This document shows positions 33,070 to 43,799 of a stretch of 64,000 nt of DNA, one piece after another; position 1 is the stretch's first letter, and every line of letters begins with the position of its first letter. Origin of the DNA: JBBDYH01 sp040901795 (GTDB lineage Bacteria > Planctomycetota > Planctomycetia > Pirellulales > JALHPA01); the NCBI GenBank assembly GCA_040901795.1, contig JBBDYH010000144.1, positions 1 through 64,000 of the forward strand. The letters are read 5' to 3'. The notes below the pieces were generated by a model. That model was not told the DNA's origin. It did no database searches and worked only from the letters and a program-made list of their open reading frames with translations. The position numbers and the translations under genes are program-made.

Positions 33070-34206
33070 ATGGAACTTGCAACCTTAAGTCCCGCCGTTG
33101 TTTCGAGCGAAGTAACCTGGTGCCTGCTGGGCTGTGGCGATACGTCCGAATCGAGCCGCCGCGTGCCGATCACGCAGACGCCGTTTCGCATCGGCCGGCT
33201 TCCGGAAGCCCACTGCTGCATTTCGGACCCGACGATCTCCAAGAACCATGCGGAATTGCTCGAAATGGACCGACGGCTGATGCTCCGCGACCTGCGCAGC
33301 ACCAATGGCACGTTCGTCAACGGCGAGCGGATCATCCGCGACTATCCCGTGCAAGAAGGAGACCTGATCCAATTTGCCAACATCGTCTTCAAGCTCGGCC
33401 GCGAGCGAACAACCGGCGCCATGCGGCAGACGCTGGAGCAGGAGCCGGGCGAGTGGCCGTTGGCGCTATTGCAGTTCGACCGGATGCTGCAGGATCGATT
33501 GGTCACGCCGCACTTCCAGCCGATCGTCACGCTGCCTGAGAAGCGCGTCATCGGATACGAATCGCTGGGCCGCAGCCATCTGGAAGGCCTGCAGAGCCCG
33601 CTGGTGATGTTCAACGTGGCATCGACCTTAGGCATGGAATGCGAGCTGAGCGTTATGCTGCGAAACGAGGGACTGCGCGCCGGCGCCACGCTACCTGGCA
33701 ATCCAATCCTGTTTGTCAACACGCATCCCAGTGAGATGCAAGGGCCTGAGTTGCTCAAGTCGCTACAGACCGTGCGTGACATCGCACCGGACCAGTCGGT
33801 GGTGCTCGAGATCCACGAGGCGGCCATCACCGATCCCCAGGCCATGCAAGAGCTGCGTGCCGCCCTGCGCGACCTGCGGATCGCACTGGCGTACGACGAT
33901 TTCGGCGCGGGACAGGGACGTCTTGGCGAGCTCATCGAAGTGCCGCCTGACTATTTGAAGTTCGACTTGCGAATGATTCGCAATATCCACACCGCGCAAG
34001 CCAAGCACCAGCAGATGCTCGCGCAGCTCGTGAAAATGCTGCGGGAGTTCGGTATTGCCCCGCTGGCCGAAGGCATCGAGTGCCGTGAGGAAGGCGAGAC
34101 GTGCCATCAGTTGGGCTTCCAATACGCGCAAGGCTTTTTCTATGGCCGGCCCCGCCCCGTGGATTATTGGGTGGCCAATAATGCGGCGCGAAGTCAGACG
34201 GCGTGA
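33070..34206 (+). CDS. FHA-EAL protein (cyclic-di-GMP phosphodiesterase-like)
   Basis: From ATG 33070 (AAGGGA upstream) there are 378 residues. An FHA phosphothreonine-binding domain (about 25-110) shows FRIGRLPEAHCCISDPTIS, SKNHAELLE and LRSTNGTFVNGERI. An EAL domain (about 130-370) follows. Its signature reads YESLGR instead of EALLR, but the glutamate is kept, as are Asn in FVNTHPSE, Glu in VLEIHE, DDFGAG, Lys in LKFDL, EGIE and the Gln in QYAQGFFYGRP. Catalysis is therefore plausible. The design suggests a c-di-GMP hydrolase that docks on threonine-phosphorylated partners, in line with this genome's Ser/Thr kinases. Confidence 0.87.
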   Translation: MELATLSPAVVSSEVTWCLLGCGDTSESSRRVPITQTPFRIGRLPEAHCCISDPTISKNHAELLEMDRRLMLRDLRSTNGTFVNGERIIRDYPVQEGDLIQFANIVFKLGRERTTGAMRQTLEQEPGEWPLALLQFDRMLQDRLVTPHFQPIVTLPEKRVIGYESLGRSHLEGLQSPLVMFNVASTLGMECELSVMLRNEGLRAGATLPGNPILFVNTHPSEMQGPELLKSLQTVRDIAPDQSVVLEIHEAAITDPQAMQELRAALRDLRIALAYDDFGAGQGRLGELIEVPPDYLKFDLRMIRNIHTAQAKHQQMLAQLVKMLREFGIAPLAEGIECREEGETCHQLGFQYAQGFFYGRPRPVDYWVANNAARSQTA

Positions 34207-34210
34207 GTTG

Positions 34211-34276
34211 GGTAGCGGAATTGGCCAGAATTCCGGCTGCGACCGTGATTCGCCCAAGTCCGGTGACTTCCGCTAC
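34211..34276. repeat. Palindromic intergenic element (GGTAGCGGAATT...CGCTAC type)
   Basis: The element opens with GTAGCGGAATT and closes with TCCGCTAC, and has an internal GGAATT-ggcc-AGAATTCC hairpin. A related element is at 37230-37290. Confidence 0.6.
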
Positions 34277-34343
34277 ATGATTTCCGCGGCACGCCATTCG
34301 CACTACCCGATGGCGATGAGGTCTTTATCGCAGCGGAGAATCA

Positions 34344-34580
34344 ATGATGAAAACGCAATTCCATCTCGACGGTATACACTGCGACGGCTGCGCGACGAGC
34401 ATCAAGCAAGTGCTCGCGTCCACGGCCGGCGTACGCAATGCCGATGTCTCGTTTCACGGCAAAACGGTCACGATCGACTTCGATGATCAGACCGTGCAGC
34501 AGAAAACACTCGTCAAAAAGGTGCAGGACCTGGGCTACGCTGTGACCGTTGAAGGTCAGCACGTAAGCGGCCACGCCTAG
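34344..34580 (+). CDS. HMA-domain metal-binding protein (CopZ-like)
   Basis: The 78-residue protein is a single heavy-metal-associated domain. Its metal site is Cys13-x-x-Cys16 (IHCDGCATS). The pattern VRNADVSFHGKTVTIDFDD and VKKVQDLGYAVTVEG gives the ferredoxin-like fold. It probably binds Cu(I) or a similar soft metal as a cytosolic chaperone or sensor. No P-type ATPase or metal regulator is adjacent. GGAG lies 5 bases before the first of two in-frame ATGs. Confidence 0.9.
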   Translation: MMKTQFHLDGIHCDGCATSIKQVLASTAGVRNADVSFHGKTVTIDFDDQTVQQKTLVKKVQDLGYAVTVEGQHVSGHA

Positions 34581-34581
34581 T

Positions 34582-34636
34582 GGAGTCATCACGCTGGCGC
34601 GTGTTGATGCATCCTCTCGCGGAGCGAGAGGGCTAC
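34582..34636. repeat. Palindromic element, partly decayed copy of the 7131 type
   Basis: The right hairpin CCTCTCGC-GGA-GCGAGAGG is identical to that at 7131; the left one has decayed. The closing GGCTAC contains the TAG stop codon (minus strand) of the epimerase gene. Confidence 0.85.
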
Positions 34637-35745
34637 GATAGCCATCCCTGGTCGCGGTACCACTCGAACGTCGTGCGAATCTGCCCGGGCAGATCATCAT
34701 TCGTCTGAAAACCGAGTTGCTCCCGTGCTTTGGCCGGCGAACAAGTCCAATCGCCGGTCGTTGCTTCACGCCACTTGTCCCAGCCGAAGAACGTCGCGCG
34801 CCCGCGCGCTCTGGCGACGATCTCGTTGCAGCTCGCCAGGCACCACATCACCGCCTTGGGCACCGAGACGTTCAAGACCCGACTGCGTCCAGCCGCCTGC
34901 GCCACCAGCCGGCCCAGTTCGGCATAAGTGATGCGTTGGTCGCTGGCAATGTAATAGAGACCTTGCCCGTTGTTGGAACTTGCGCCCGGACCTATTCTGC
35001 GACGCAGCATCCGCCGCGATAAATCAAAGCCTGCGGTTTCATTCGTCCAGTACGCAATGTCCTCGGCCGACTCGGCGGGCAATCGCTCACCGCGCTCGGC
35101 GGTCGCAATCAGTCCTTGCGCCAAGTCTTCCGCAAAGACGAGCGAGTACTGCTTGTAACGAAAACCGGGCATGAAATGCAGCGGCACGCGCTGCAACGCG
35201 CGAAACAGCTCTACGGACGTCGAGTCCCCCGGCCCCAAGACCATCGGCGGCCGAACGATGCTGATCGGCAGCTTGTCTGCGACCGAGCGCGCGAACATCT
35301 CGGCCACGAGCTTGCTCATGCCATAGCGCGAAACCGGTCGCGGCGGATCAGCCTCGCGACGCGGCTGGCCACGCGGTGACGGTCCGGCGGCCGCCAGCGA
35401 TGACACAAAAACCACGGCCGGAGGCGATGTGCGTTTTGCCGCCGCCGTCAATAGCTCCAGCGTGGCGCGCGCGTTCACCTGCAGAAACTCGCGTCGGCTG
35501 CGTGCCCGCGTCGCGCCGGCCAGGTGATAGACGATGTCGCAATTGCTTAGTGCGGGCTCAAGGGGTTGCACATCCGTGAGCTCGGCTTCGATAATCCGGG
35601 CGCCAAGGCGTGTAAGAGTCGCAACGCGCTCGCGCTGCGAGGATCGCCGCACCAGGCACGTCACTTCATCACCGCGGTCCACGAGCGCGCGGACCAAATG
35701 GAAGCCAATAAAGCCGCTGCCGCCAGTGACAAATGCGTTGGACAC
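34633..35745 (-). CDS. NAD-dependent epimerase/dehydratase (extended SDR)
   Basis: The start is taken as GTG 35745, because GGAG lies 8 bases upstream and the product then begins SNAFVTGGSGFIGFHLVRAL, the extended-SDR Rossmann motif. The result is 370 residues. Further motifs are DIVYHLAGATRA, VFVSSLAAAGPS and YGMSKLVAE (catalytic YxxxK), with a C-terminal region TFEWYRDQGWL typical of sugar-nucleotide or sterol/flavonoid-type reductases. Substrate unknown. The stop codon is inside a palindromic repeat. Confidence 0.85.
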   Translation of the reverse strand: MSNAFVTGGSGFIGFHLVRALVDRGDEVTCLVRRSSQRERVATLTRLGARIIEAELTDVQPLEPALSNCDIVYHLAGATRARSRREFLQVNARATLELLTAAAKRTSPPAVVFVSSLAAAGPSPRGQPRREADPPRPVSRYGMSKLVAEMFARSVADKLPISIVRPPMVLGPGDSTSVELFRALQRVPLHFMPGFRYKQYSLVFAEDLAQGLIATAERGERLPAESAEDIAYWTNETAGFDLSRRMLRRRIGPGASSNNGQGLYYIASDQRITYAELGRLVAQAAGRSRVLNVSVPKAVMWCLASCNEIVARARGRATFFGWDKWREATTGDWTCSPAKAREQLGFQTNDDLPGQIRTTFEWYRDQGWLS

Positions 35746-35854
35746 GTGCGAACTCCAAATGCTCCATTGCCGTAAAGTACCCTGCCCCAGCGTCGGCAAT
35801 CTACGTAAAATACACTGGTCTTCCTTTTTACACTCTCCGCAAGGAGCTTATTTC

Positions 35855-37225
35855 ATGAGTCTTTCCTTTCGACACACGGTCTCTGTCTTCTGTTTGGCCG
35901 GATTCGTGGTCTCATTGGCTGCACTCACCGGTTGCGAGCGTATCGACGCCACCGCGAAGTCAAAAGCGCCTCCCTCGACTAGCAAACGAGATTGGAATGG
36001 GCCAAGGGAGTCCAGCGAGGGTCCGGCGGTCTCGAAAGGTACGAGAACCACGATCGAAAAAAATGCCGATCCGTCGGTAGGCGACGACTCGAGCAAGGGG
36101 GCCGAAAAAATCGACCTCACGGTCCCAACTGGGGACACGGAAGACCTATTGGCACACCTCCGCAAGTTAGACGCGGTTCGCCTGGAGGAAGACACGCGGG
36201 AAGCCAAGGCCGAGTTTATTCAAGTCCAAAAGGCAATCATTGCGGCGGCGGATAAGCTGCTGACCCAACAAGACCTCAAGGAGGAGGCGCGCATCGAGGC
36301 CGTTACTTTGAAGTGGAACGCCTCGATCTTGCTCGTCAATTTGGATGATGAGGGGGCGGAGGAGCACTTTCTTGCGTTAGCCAACAAGCTTGTCGAGGAC
36401 AAGAACCCCGCTGTGGCCAGGACTGCTCGCTTGCAGATACGGCAGCTCGAGATCATGCAAAGTCTTCGTGCCTTGGTGCAGGGCAAGACCAAGAGCACCG
36501 AAAAGTTGATGCAGGATTTGAACGTCATCCTCGGCGAAGAGGGACTGCGGTATACGCAATACAACCTGGTCGAGCAGGCGGCTCGCATCCTCGAATCGCT
36601 GGAGAAGTTTGACGAGGCTGCCAAGATCTATGCGGGAATGGAACGAGCCTTTCAGGCTTCCGGCGATGCGGAGCTTGCCGCCCAAGCGACCTTCAGAGCA
36701 CAGCAAGCCGCGACCCGGCTGGGTTGGATCGGTAAAGAACCCGAACTTGCAGGCACTCGCCTCGATGGGAAATCGTTTGATCTGGATGAGCTCAAAGGCA
36801 AGGTGGTGCTTGTCGATTTTTGGGCCACCTGGTGCCCGCCTTGCATCGAAGAGCTGCCGAACGTGGTCGAAAACTATCAGAAATACCGCGACCGCGGATT
36901 CGAGGTTGTGGGCGTAAGTCTCGACGTCGATAAGGACGCTTTAGAGCGATTCGTGGCCGGTGAAAATCCCAGCAAAGAAAAGCTGGAGTGGGTGAACCTT
37001 TTCTGGAGCGAGGCGGGTGAAAGCATGGAAGCTAACCCCTATGAGAATCCGCTCGCTAAAAAGTTCGGTGTAGACGGTGTACCGTCGACCTTCCTTATAG
37101 ATAAAGAAGGTAAGGTGATCTCGCTAGGCGTCCGTGGCGAACGGCTTGGTGAGAAATTGGCGGAGCTACTTGGCACGCCGGACGAGGCGCCAGACGAGGA
37201 CGCCAAACCGGCGCGTGGTGAGTAA
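35855..37225 (+). CDS. Lipoprotein with helical N-domain and TlpA-like thioredoxin domain
   Basis: From ATG 35855 (AAGGAG 9 bases upstream) there are 456 residues. The signal ends in a lipobox, LAALTGC, so the mature protein should start at a lipidated Cys. Residues about 85-285 are charged and helical, like TPR or coiled-coil repeats. The C-terminal ~160 residues form a TlpA/ResA-type thioredoxin fold: LDELKGKVVLVDFWATWCPP with Cys327 and Cys330, EVVGVSLD, and the cis-Pro motif GVPSTFLID. It is probably a periplasmic disulfide reductase. Downstream is a palindromic element, then the hybrid kinase. Confidence 0.87.
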   Translation: MSLSFRHTVSVFCLAGFVVSLAALTGCERIDATAKSKAPPSTSKRDWNGPRESSEGPAVSKGTRTTIEKNADPSVGDDSSKGAEKIDLTVPTGDTEDLLAHLRKLDAVRLEEDTREAKAEFIQVQKAIIAAADKLLTQQDLKEEARIEAVTLKWNASILLVNLDDEGAEEHFLALANKLVEDKNPAVARTARLQIRQLEIMQSLRALVQGKTKSTEKLMQDLNVILGEEGLRYTQYNLVEQAARILESLEKFDEAAKIYAGMERAFQASGDAELAAQATFRAQQAATRLGWIGKEPELAGTRLDGKSFDLDELKGKVVLVDFWATWCPPCIEELPNVVENYQKYRDRGFEVVGVSLDVDKDALERFVAGENPSKEKLEWVNLFWSEAGESMEANPYENPLAKKFGVDGVPSTFLIDKEGKVISLGVRGERLGEKLAELLGTPDEAPDEDAKPARGE

Positions 37226-37229
37226 CGCC

Positions 37230-37290
37230 TGGTAGCCGAACTCGCCAGAGTTCGGGAGGCCTGGATTCTGGCGATTCAGTTCCGCCGCCG
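37230..37290. repeat. Palindromic intergenic element (GGTAGCCGAACTCGCC type)
   Basis: It begins GGTAGCCGAACTCGCCAGAG and ends with GATTCAGTTCC, and has the hairpin CGAACTC-gcca-GAGTTCG. It is related in layout to the element at 34211-34276. Confidence 0.6.
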
Positions 37291-37379
37291 CATGAAAACT
37301 GCTTGCATCGCATGCGTTGCGGGCTGATACTGGCCGTAGGATCTCATCGCGTGCCGTCCGCACCTTCAGGAATGGCACT

Positions 37380-40487
<3,108 letters not shown>

Positions 40488-40502
40488 GCGGAGGACTGAA
40501 CC

Positions 40503-41408
40503 ATGGCAACCGTACTCGTGGTGGACGATTCGGCGGTTGACCGCCGGCTTGTGGCGGGACTTCTCAAACAGGCCAACTTGCAGGTGGAGCTGGCCGAAAA
40601 CGGCAAAGAAGCGCTGCAGTGCCTCCGCTCGACGCCGGTCGATCTGGTGGTGACCGACTTGCAAATGCCTGAGCTCGACGGTTTGGGTTTGGTGCGACAA
40701 ATCCGCGACCACGGCCCCTACATGCCTGTGATCCTGATCACCGCCCACGGTAGCGAGGACCTGGCGATCGAGGCCCTGCACGCCGGCGCGGCCAGCTACG
40801 TGCCCAAGAGCGAGCTAGCTCAGTCGCTGGCTCAAGTCGTGGACGAGGTGCTGGCACTGACGCGAGAAGACCGCAACTATGAGCGCTTGAACAAGTGCCA
40901 GACACGCGCCGAATTCACCTTTCTGCTCGAGAACGACACCGCACTGGTCGACCCGATCGTCGATCTGGTGCAGCAATTGATCACCTCCCTCGGCCTGTGC
41001 GATACGACCGGCAAGCTCCGCACCGGGATGGCACTCCAGCAAGCGCTCACCAACGCCATCGTGCATGGAAATCTCGAGCTGACGACGGACCAGGTTCAGG
41101 ACTCGCGCGAGGCGCTGGTTACGGGCCGCGGGCGAGGCCTCTTAGCCGAGCGGCAAAACGAGCGACCCTATTCCGATCGGCGGGTATTCGTGGATGTGCG
41201 GATTACTCGGGATGAGGCGCGGTTTATGATTCGCGATGAGGGACCTGGGTTCGACGCGAGTCAGTACCGCCAGGACGGCGGCGCCGATGCGGAGCTCAAA
41301 CGCGGACGCGGTATCCGGCTGATGCGGATGTTTATGGATGAGATGGCCTACAACGAGCCGGGAAATGAGGTTACCATGGTCAAGTATCGCGAGAAGCGGC
41401 CAACCTGA
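40503..41408 (+). CDS. Response regulator with C-terminal HATPase/anti-sigma-type kinase domain
   Basis: The 301-residue protein has a receiver (Asp52 in LVVTDLQMPELDG, acidic Asp8/Asp9) and, after a linker, a GHKL ATPase of RsbW/anti-sigma type (about residues 140-295): MALQQALTNAIVHGNLEL (N-box), RFMIRDEGPGFD (G1) and KRGRGIRLMRMFMDEM (G2). Such proteins let phosphorylation switch a Ser kinase or anti-sigma activity. It is co-transcribed with the hybrid kinase. No sigma factor or anti-anti-sigma (STAS) gene is adjacent, so the target is unknown. Confidence 0.9.
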   Translation: MATVLVVDDSAVDRRLVAGLLKQANLQVELAENGKEALQCLRSTPVDLVVTDLQMPELDGLGLVRQIRDHGPYMPVILITAHGSEDLAIEALHAGAASYVPKSELAQSLAQVVDEVLALTREDRNYERLNKCQTRAEFTFLLENDTALVDPIVDLVQQLITSLGLCDTTGKLRTGMALQQALTNAIVHGNLELTTDQVQDSREALVTGRGRGLLAERQNERPYSDRRVFVDVRITRDEARFMIRDEGPGFDASQYRQDGGADAELKRGRGIRLMRMFMDEMAYNEPGNEVTMVKYREKRPT

Positions 41409-41617
41409 CTCCGTACAGTCTGTAAACGTCGGCTATTGGGCTTTATCGTCACGAACGGCTTGGCCCTACCCGCCGATTCCAATGACACAGATCGATCGCG
41501 GCTGGTCGGAATCGGCCTCCCAAACTCTTATTTTTATCCAAATTCCTTGTATTCGTCCGATTCAGCGATTATTCTAGGCGAGTTATCGGGTTTTTCTTCC
41601 CATCCAGGGGGCCGTTC

Positions 41618-42268
41618 ATGCGTTCTGCCAAACCACGCACCGCCGCTATCATTGCGCTCCTCATACTCGTCTGGGGTGTTGCGCCCGCCGGCGCCGCGCC
41701 ACTGGCGCCGGGCGGACTGCTGTTTCCCGCTCCGCTGGAAGCACAGCCGACGGGTGGCGTGGTGATCGCTTCCTCGATCCAGCCAATTGTCGCTCCGACT
41801 TATACCGCCAACCTGGTCACCACGGTTATCCAGGGGGATACGAGCAATCTTCTTGGCGGGCTGACATTTACGTACGAGATTCAAGGCGTGGCAGGGACCG
41901 AAAGCATCAACCGGCTCAGTATCCTCGGATACGACAATATTTTGGTGGATGCGAGTTACCGTCTCCCGGCGCCTGGTGCTATTCCACCGGCATTCTATGA
42001 CCGCGAGATGCCGGGCGATGCATTGGGTATCAGCTTTGCGGGACCGCCGATCGGCCCCGGGCCAGTCCAACCGGGTCAATCGAGCGCGACGCTCGTGTTC
42101 CAGACGAACGCTCCCGCGCATGTACCAGCGCAAGCGTTTCTTATCGATGGGGCGACGACTGGCGTCATCACGTTCGCGCCCATTCCCGAGCCGGCCACGT
42201 TGACGTTGTGCGGCATGGGCGCTCTGGGCTTGGCGCTCGCCTATCGCCGCCGCCGAGCCAAATCGTAG
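41618..42268 (+). CDS. PEP-CTERM sorting-signal exported protein
   Basis: The 216-residue protein has a signal peptide (TAAIIALLILVWGVAPAGAA) and ends with the PEP-CTERM tail: PIPEPATLTLCG, a hydrophobic stretch, then YRRRRAKS. Such tails are cleaved by an exosortase (XrtA-type) and sort proteins to the cell surface; no exosortase gene is in this window. The middle is beta-rich with a conserved-looking TNLLGGLTFTYEIQ-type segment but no family I can name. Confidence 0.85.
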   Translation: MRSAKPRTAAIIALLILVWGVAPAGAAPLAPGGLLFPAPLEAQPTGGVVIASSIQPIVAPTYTANLVTTVIQGDTSNLLGGLTFTYEIQGVAGTESINRLSILGYDNILVDASYRLPAPGAIPPAFYDREMPGDALGISFAGPPIGPGPVQPGQSSATLVFQTNAPAHVPAQAFLIDGATTGVITFAPIPEPATLTLCGMGALGLALAYRRRRAKS

Positions 42269-42329
42269 GGTGGGCTATGCCCACCGAGCACTGAATCGGG
42301 ATGCGTTGGTGGGCAGAGCCCCAACCTAC
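42265..42329. terminator. Palindromic element serving two convergent genes (stops and probable terminator)
   Basis: The element starts GTAGGGTGGGC and ends CCCCAACCTAC, with ATGCCCACC/GGTGGGC arms pairing inside. The TAG in its left end is the stop of the PEP-CTERM gene, and the CTA in its right end is the stop of the convergent DUF1552 gene. It probably acts as a bidirectional terminator. Confidence 0.65.
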
Positions 42330-43636
42330 GTCAAATCCGGCAGCACTCCGCCGTCACAAAGTTCCGGCTTGCCGAATGTCGACACCTGATGGCCAAAGGC
42401 GTGAGCCAGCGCCATGAGCAGGCGATTGTGCGCCGCCCGCTTGTACTTGAGCGAACGGCCCATCTTAAAGCCCAGGCCGTTGCCAACGAGCAAAAAGGGA
42501 ATGTCGTTGTGCGTGTGCGAGTTGCCTTTGCCCAGCTCGTTGGTCCAGACAATGGTCGTGTTGTCTAGCAGAGAGCCATCGCCGCCTGGCTCGGGCGTAT
42601 CGGACAGCTTCTGCACGAGGTAGAACAACTGCTCGCAGAACCAGCGATTGATCTTCAGCAACTTTGCCTGCGACTCGTCGTTGAGATCGGGATCGTGTGA
42701 GAGCGTGTGGTGCCCTTCCTCGACACCGATCCACTTCATCCGGGCGTTGCCGACGGAGTTGGTGAACTGCAACGAGGCCAGGCGGGCCATGTCGTTGGCC
42801 AGGCAGCTTACCAACAGGTCGATCTGCATCCGGCTGAGCTTCGGCATGTTGTCGTTTTCGTTGCGAATGCCGGGCTCAAGCGCGGGCGCTGGAGAGGCGT
42901 AGGTCTGTTGTTCGCTGGCTTGCAGCTCGCGCTCCATCTCGCGGACGAACGTCTCGTGCTCTTCCAAGAGCCGGCAATCTTCGGCGCTCAGCGACGCGCG
43001 CACCTTGCGCAGGTCCGCAGTCACGTCGTCGAGCACGCTCTTCAGCGTTTCGCGCTCTTGCACGCGGCCATACATTTTCTCGAACACCTGGTACGGGTCG
43101 TCAATGGGGGCCACCGGCTTGTTGGGTCCGGCATAGATCCATCGCGTCCACGGATCGGCGCGATCGGGCACGACCACACCCAACTCCATCGAGCCGAATC
43201 GCGTGCGCGTTTCCGGCTTGCTCTGCAGGAAGTCCTTGATCGCCTGGTCGACCGAGGGGCCGCTCGCCCAGCCGGCCGGCGTATCGGAGCCGCCTTGGAT
43301 GTTGCCGGGGAAAAGCTCGATGCCGGTCAACAGGCAGCTCATTCCACGCATGTGGCCGTCGCCGTCGCCGCGGACTTTGTTCGACAACCCGCGCAGGAAA
43401 AGCATGCGGTCCTTGAACGGCGCCAAGGGCTCGACGATCTCCTTGAGCGTAAACTGATCCCCCTCCTCATCGGGCCAGAATTTGTTCGGCAATGTCCCGT
43501 TGGGGCTGAACATGAAGATCAGCCGTTGCTTTCGCGCAGTGGTATTCGCAAAACCCAAACTCGGCAGGTTCATCACCAGTGGCAGCGCGGCGGCGGAGAT
43601 GCCCAAGTCACGAAGGAACTGGCGGCGAGTGGTCAT
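42326..43636 (-). CDS. DUF1552 protein with Tat-type signal
   Basis: The 436-residue protein begins [12 protein letters not shown], a twin-arginine motif, then a hydrophobic stretch ([17 protein letters not shown]), and has DUF1552 features: [46 protein letters not shown] and [23 protein letters not shown]1552 genes in planctomycetes lie beside DUF1592 cytochrome-like genes, as here. The pair's biochemical role is not established. The start codon is preceded by tandem heptamer repeats in place of a Shine-Dalgarno site. Confidence 0.9.
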   Translation of the reverse strand: MTTRRQFLRDLGISAAALPLVMNLPSLGFANTTARKQRLIFMFSPNGTLPNKFWPDEEGDQFTLKEIVEPLAPFKDRMLFLRGLSNKVRGDGDGHMRGMSCLLTGIELFPGNIQGGSDTPAGWASGPSVDQAIKDFLQSKPETRTRFGSMELGVVVPDRADPWTRWIYAGPNKPVAPIDDPYQVFEKMYGRVQERETLKSVLDDVTADLRKVRASLSAEDCRLLEEHETFVREMERELQASEQQTYASPAPALEPGIRNENDNMPKLSRMQIDLLVSCLANDMARLASLQFTNSVGNARMKWIGVEEGHHTLSHDPDLNDESQAKLLKINRWFCEQLFYLVQKLSDTPEPGGDGSLLDNTTIVWTNELGKGNSHTHNDIPFLLVGNGLGFKMGRSLKYKRAAHNRLLMALAHAFGHQVSTFGKPELCDGGVLPDLT

Positions 43637-43641
43637 GGGAG

Positions 43642-43718
43642 GGTTCAGGGTTCGGGGTCCAGGGTTCAGGGTTCGGGGTTCAGGGTTCAGGGTTCGGGGT
43701 TCAGGGTTCAGGGTTCAG
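43642..43718. repeat. Tandem heptamer repeat (GGGTTCA/GGGTTCG)n
   Basis: About eleven near-perfect copies of a 7-bp unit run up to 6 bases before the DUF1552 ATG (43634-43636). Copy number could vary by slippage, and the array occupies the leader and promoter-proximal region of that gene. Confidence 0.88.
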
Positions 43719-43799
43719 CAGGAATGACAAAGCCCGAATAACGAAACATCCGAACGGCGAAGCACAAATGACCAATAACCGTCGGCTTCTCAGTCATGG

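Noticed and set aside
43642..43718. Array that might be taken for a CRISPR
   Set aside because: Units are 7 bp with no spacers; it is a simple tandem repeat.
42707..43741. Open frame of 344 codons on the plus strand across DUF1552
   Set aside because: Antisense to a clear gene and running into the heptamer repeat; its end is only repeat translation.
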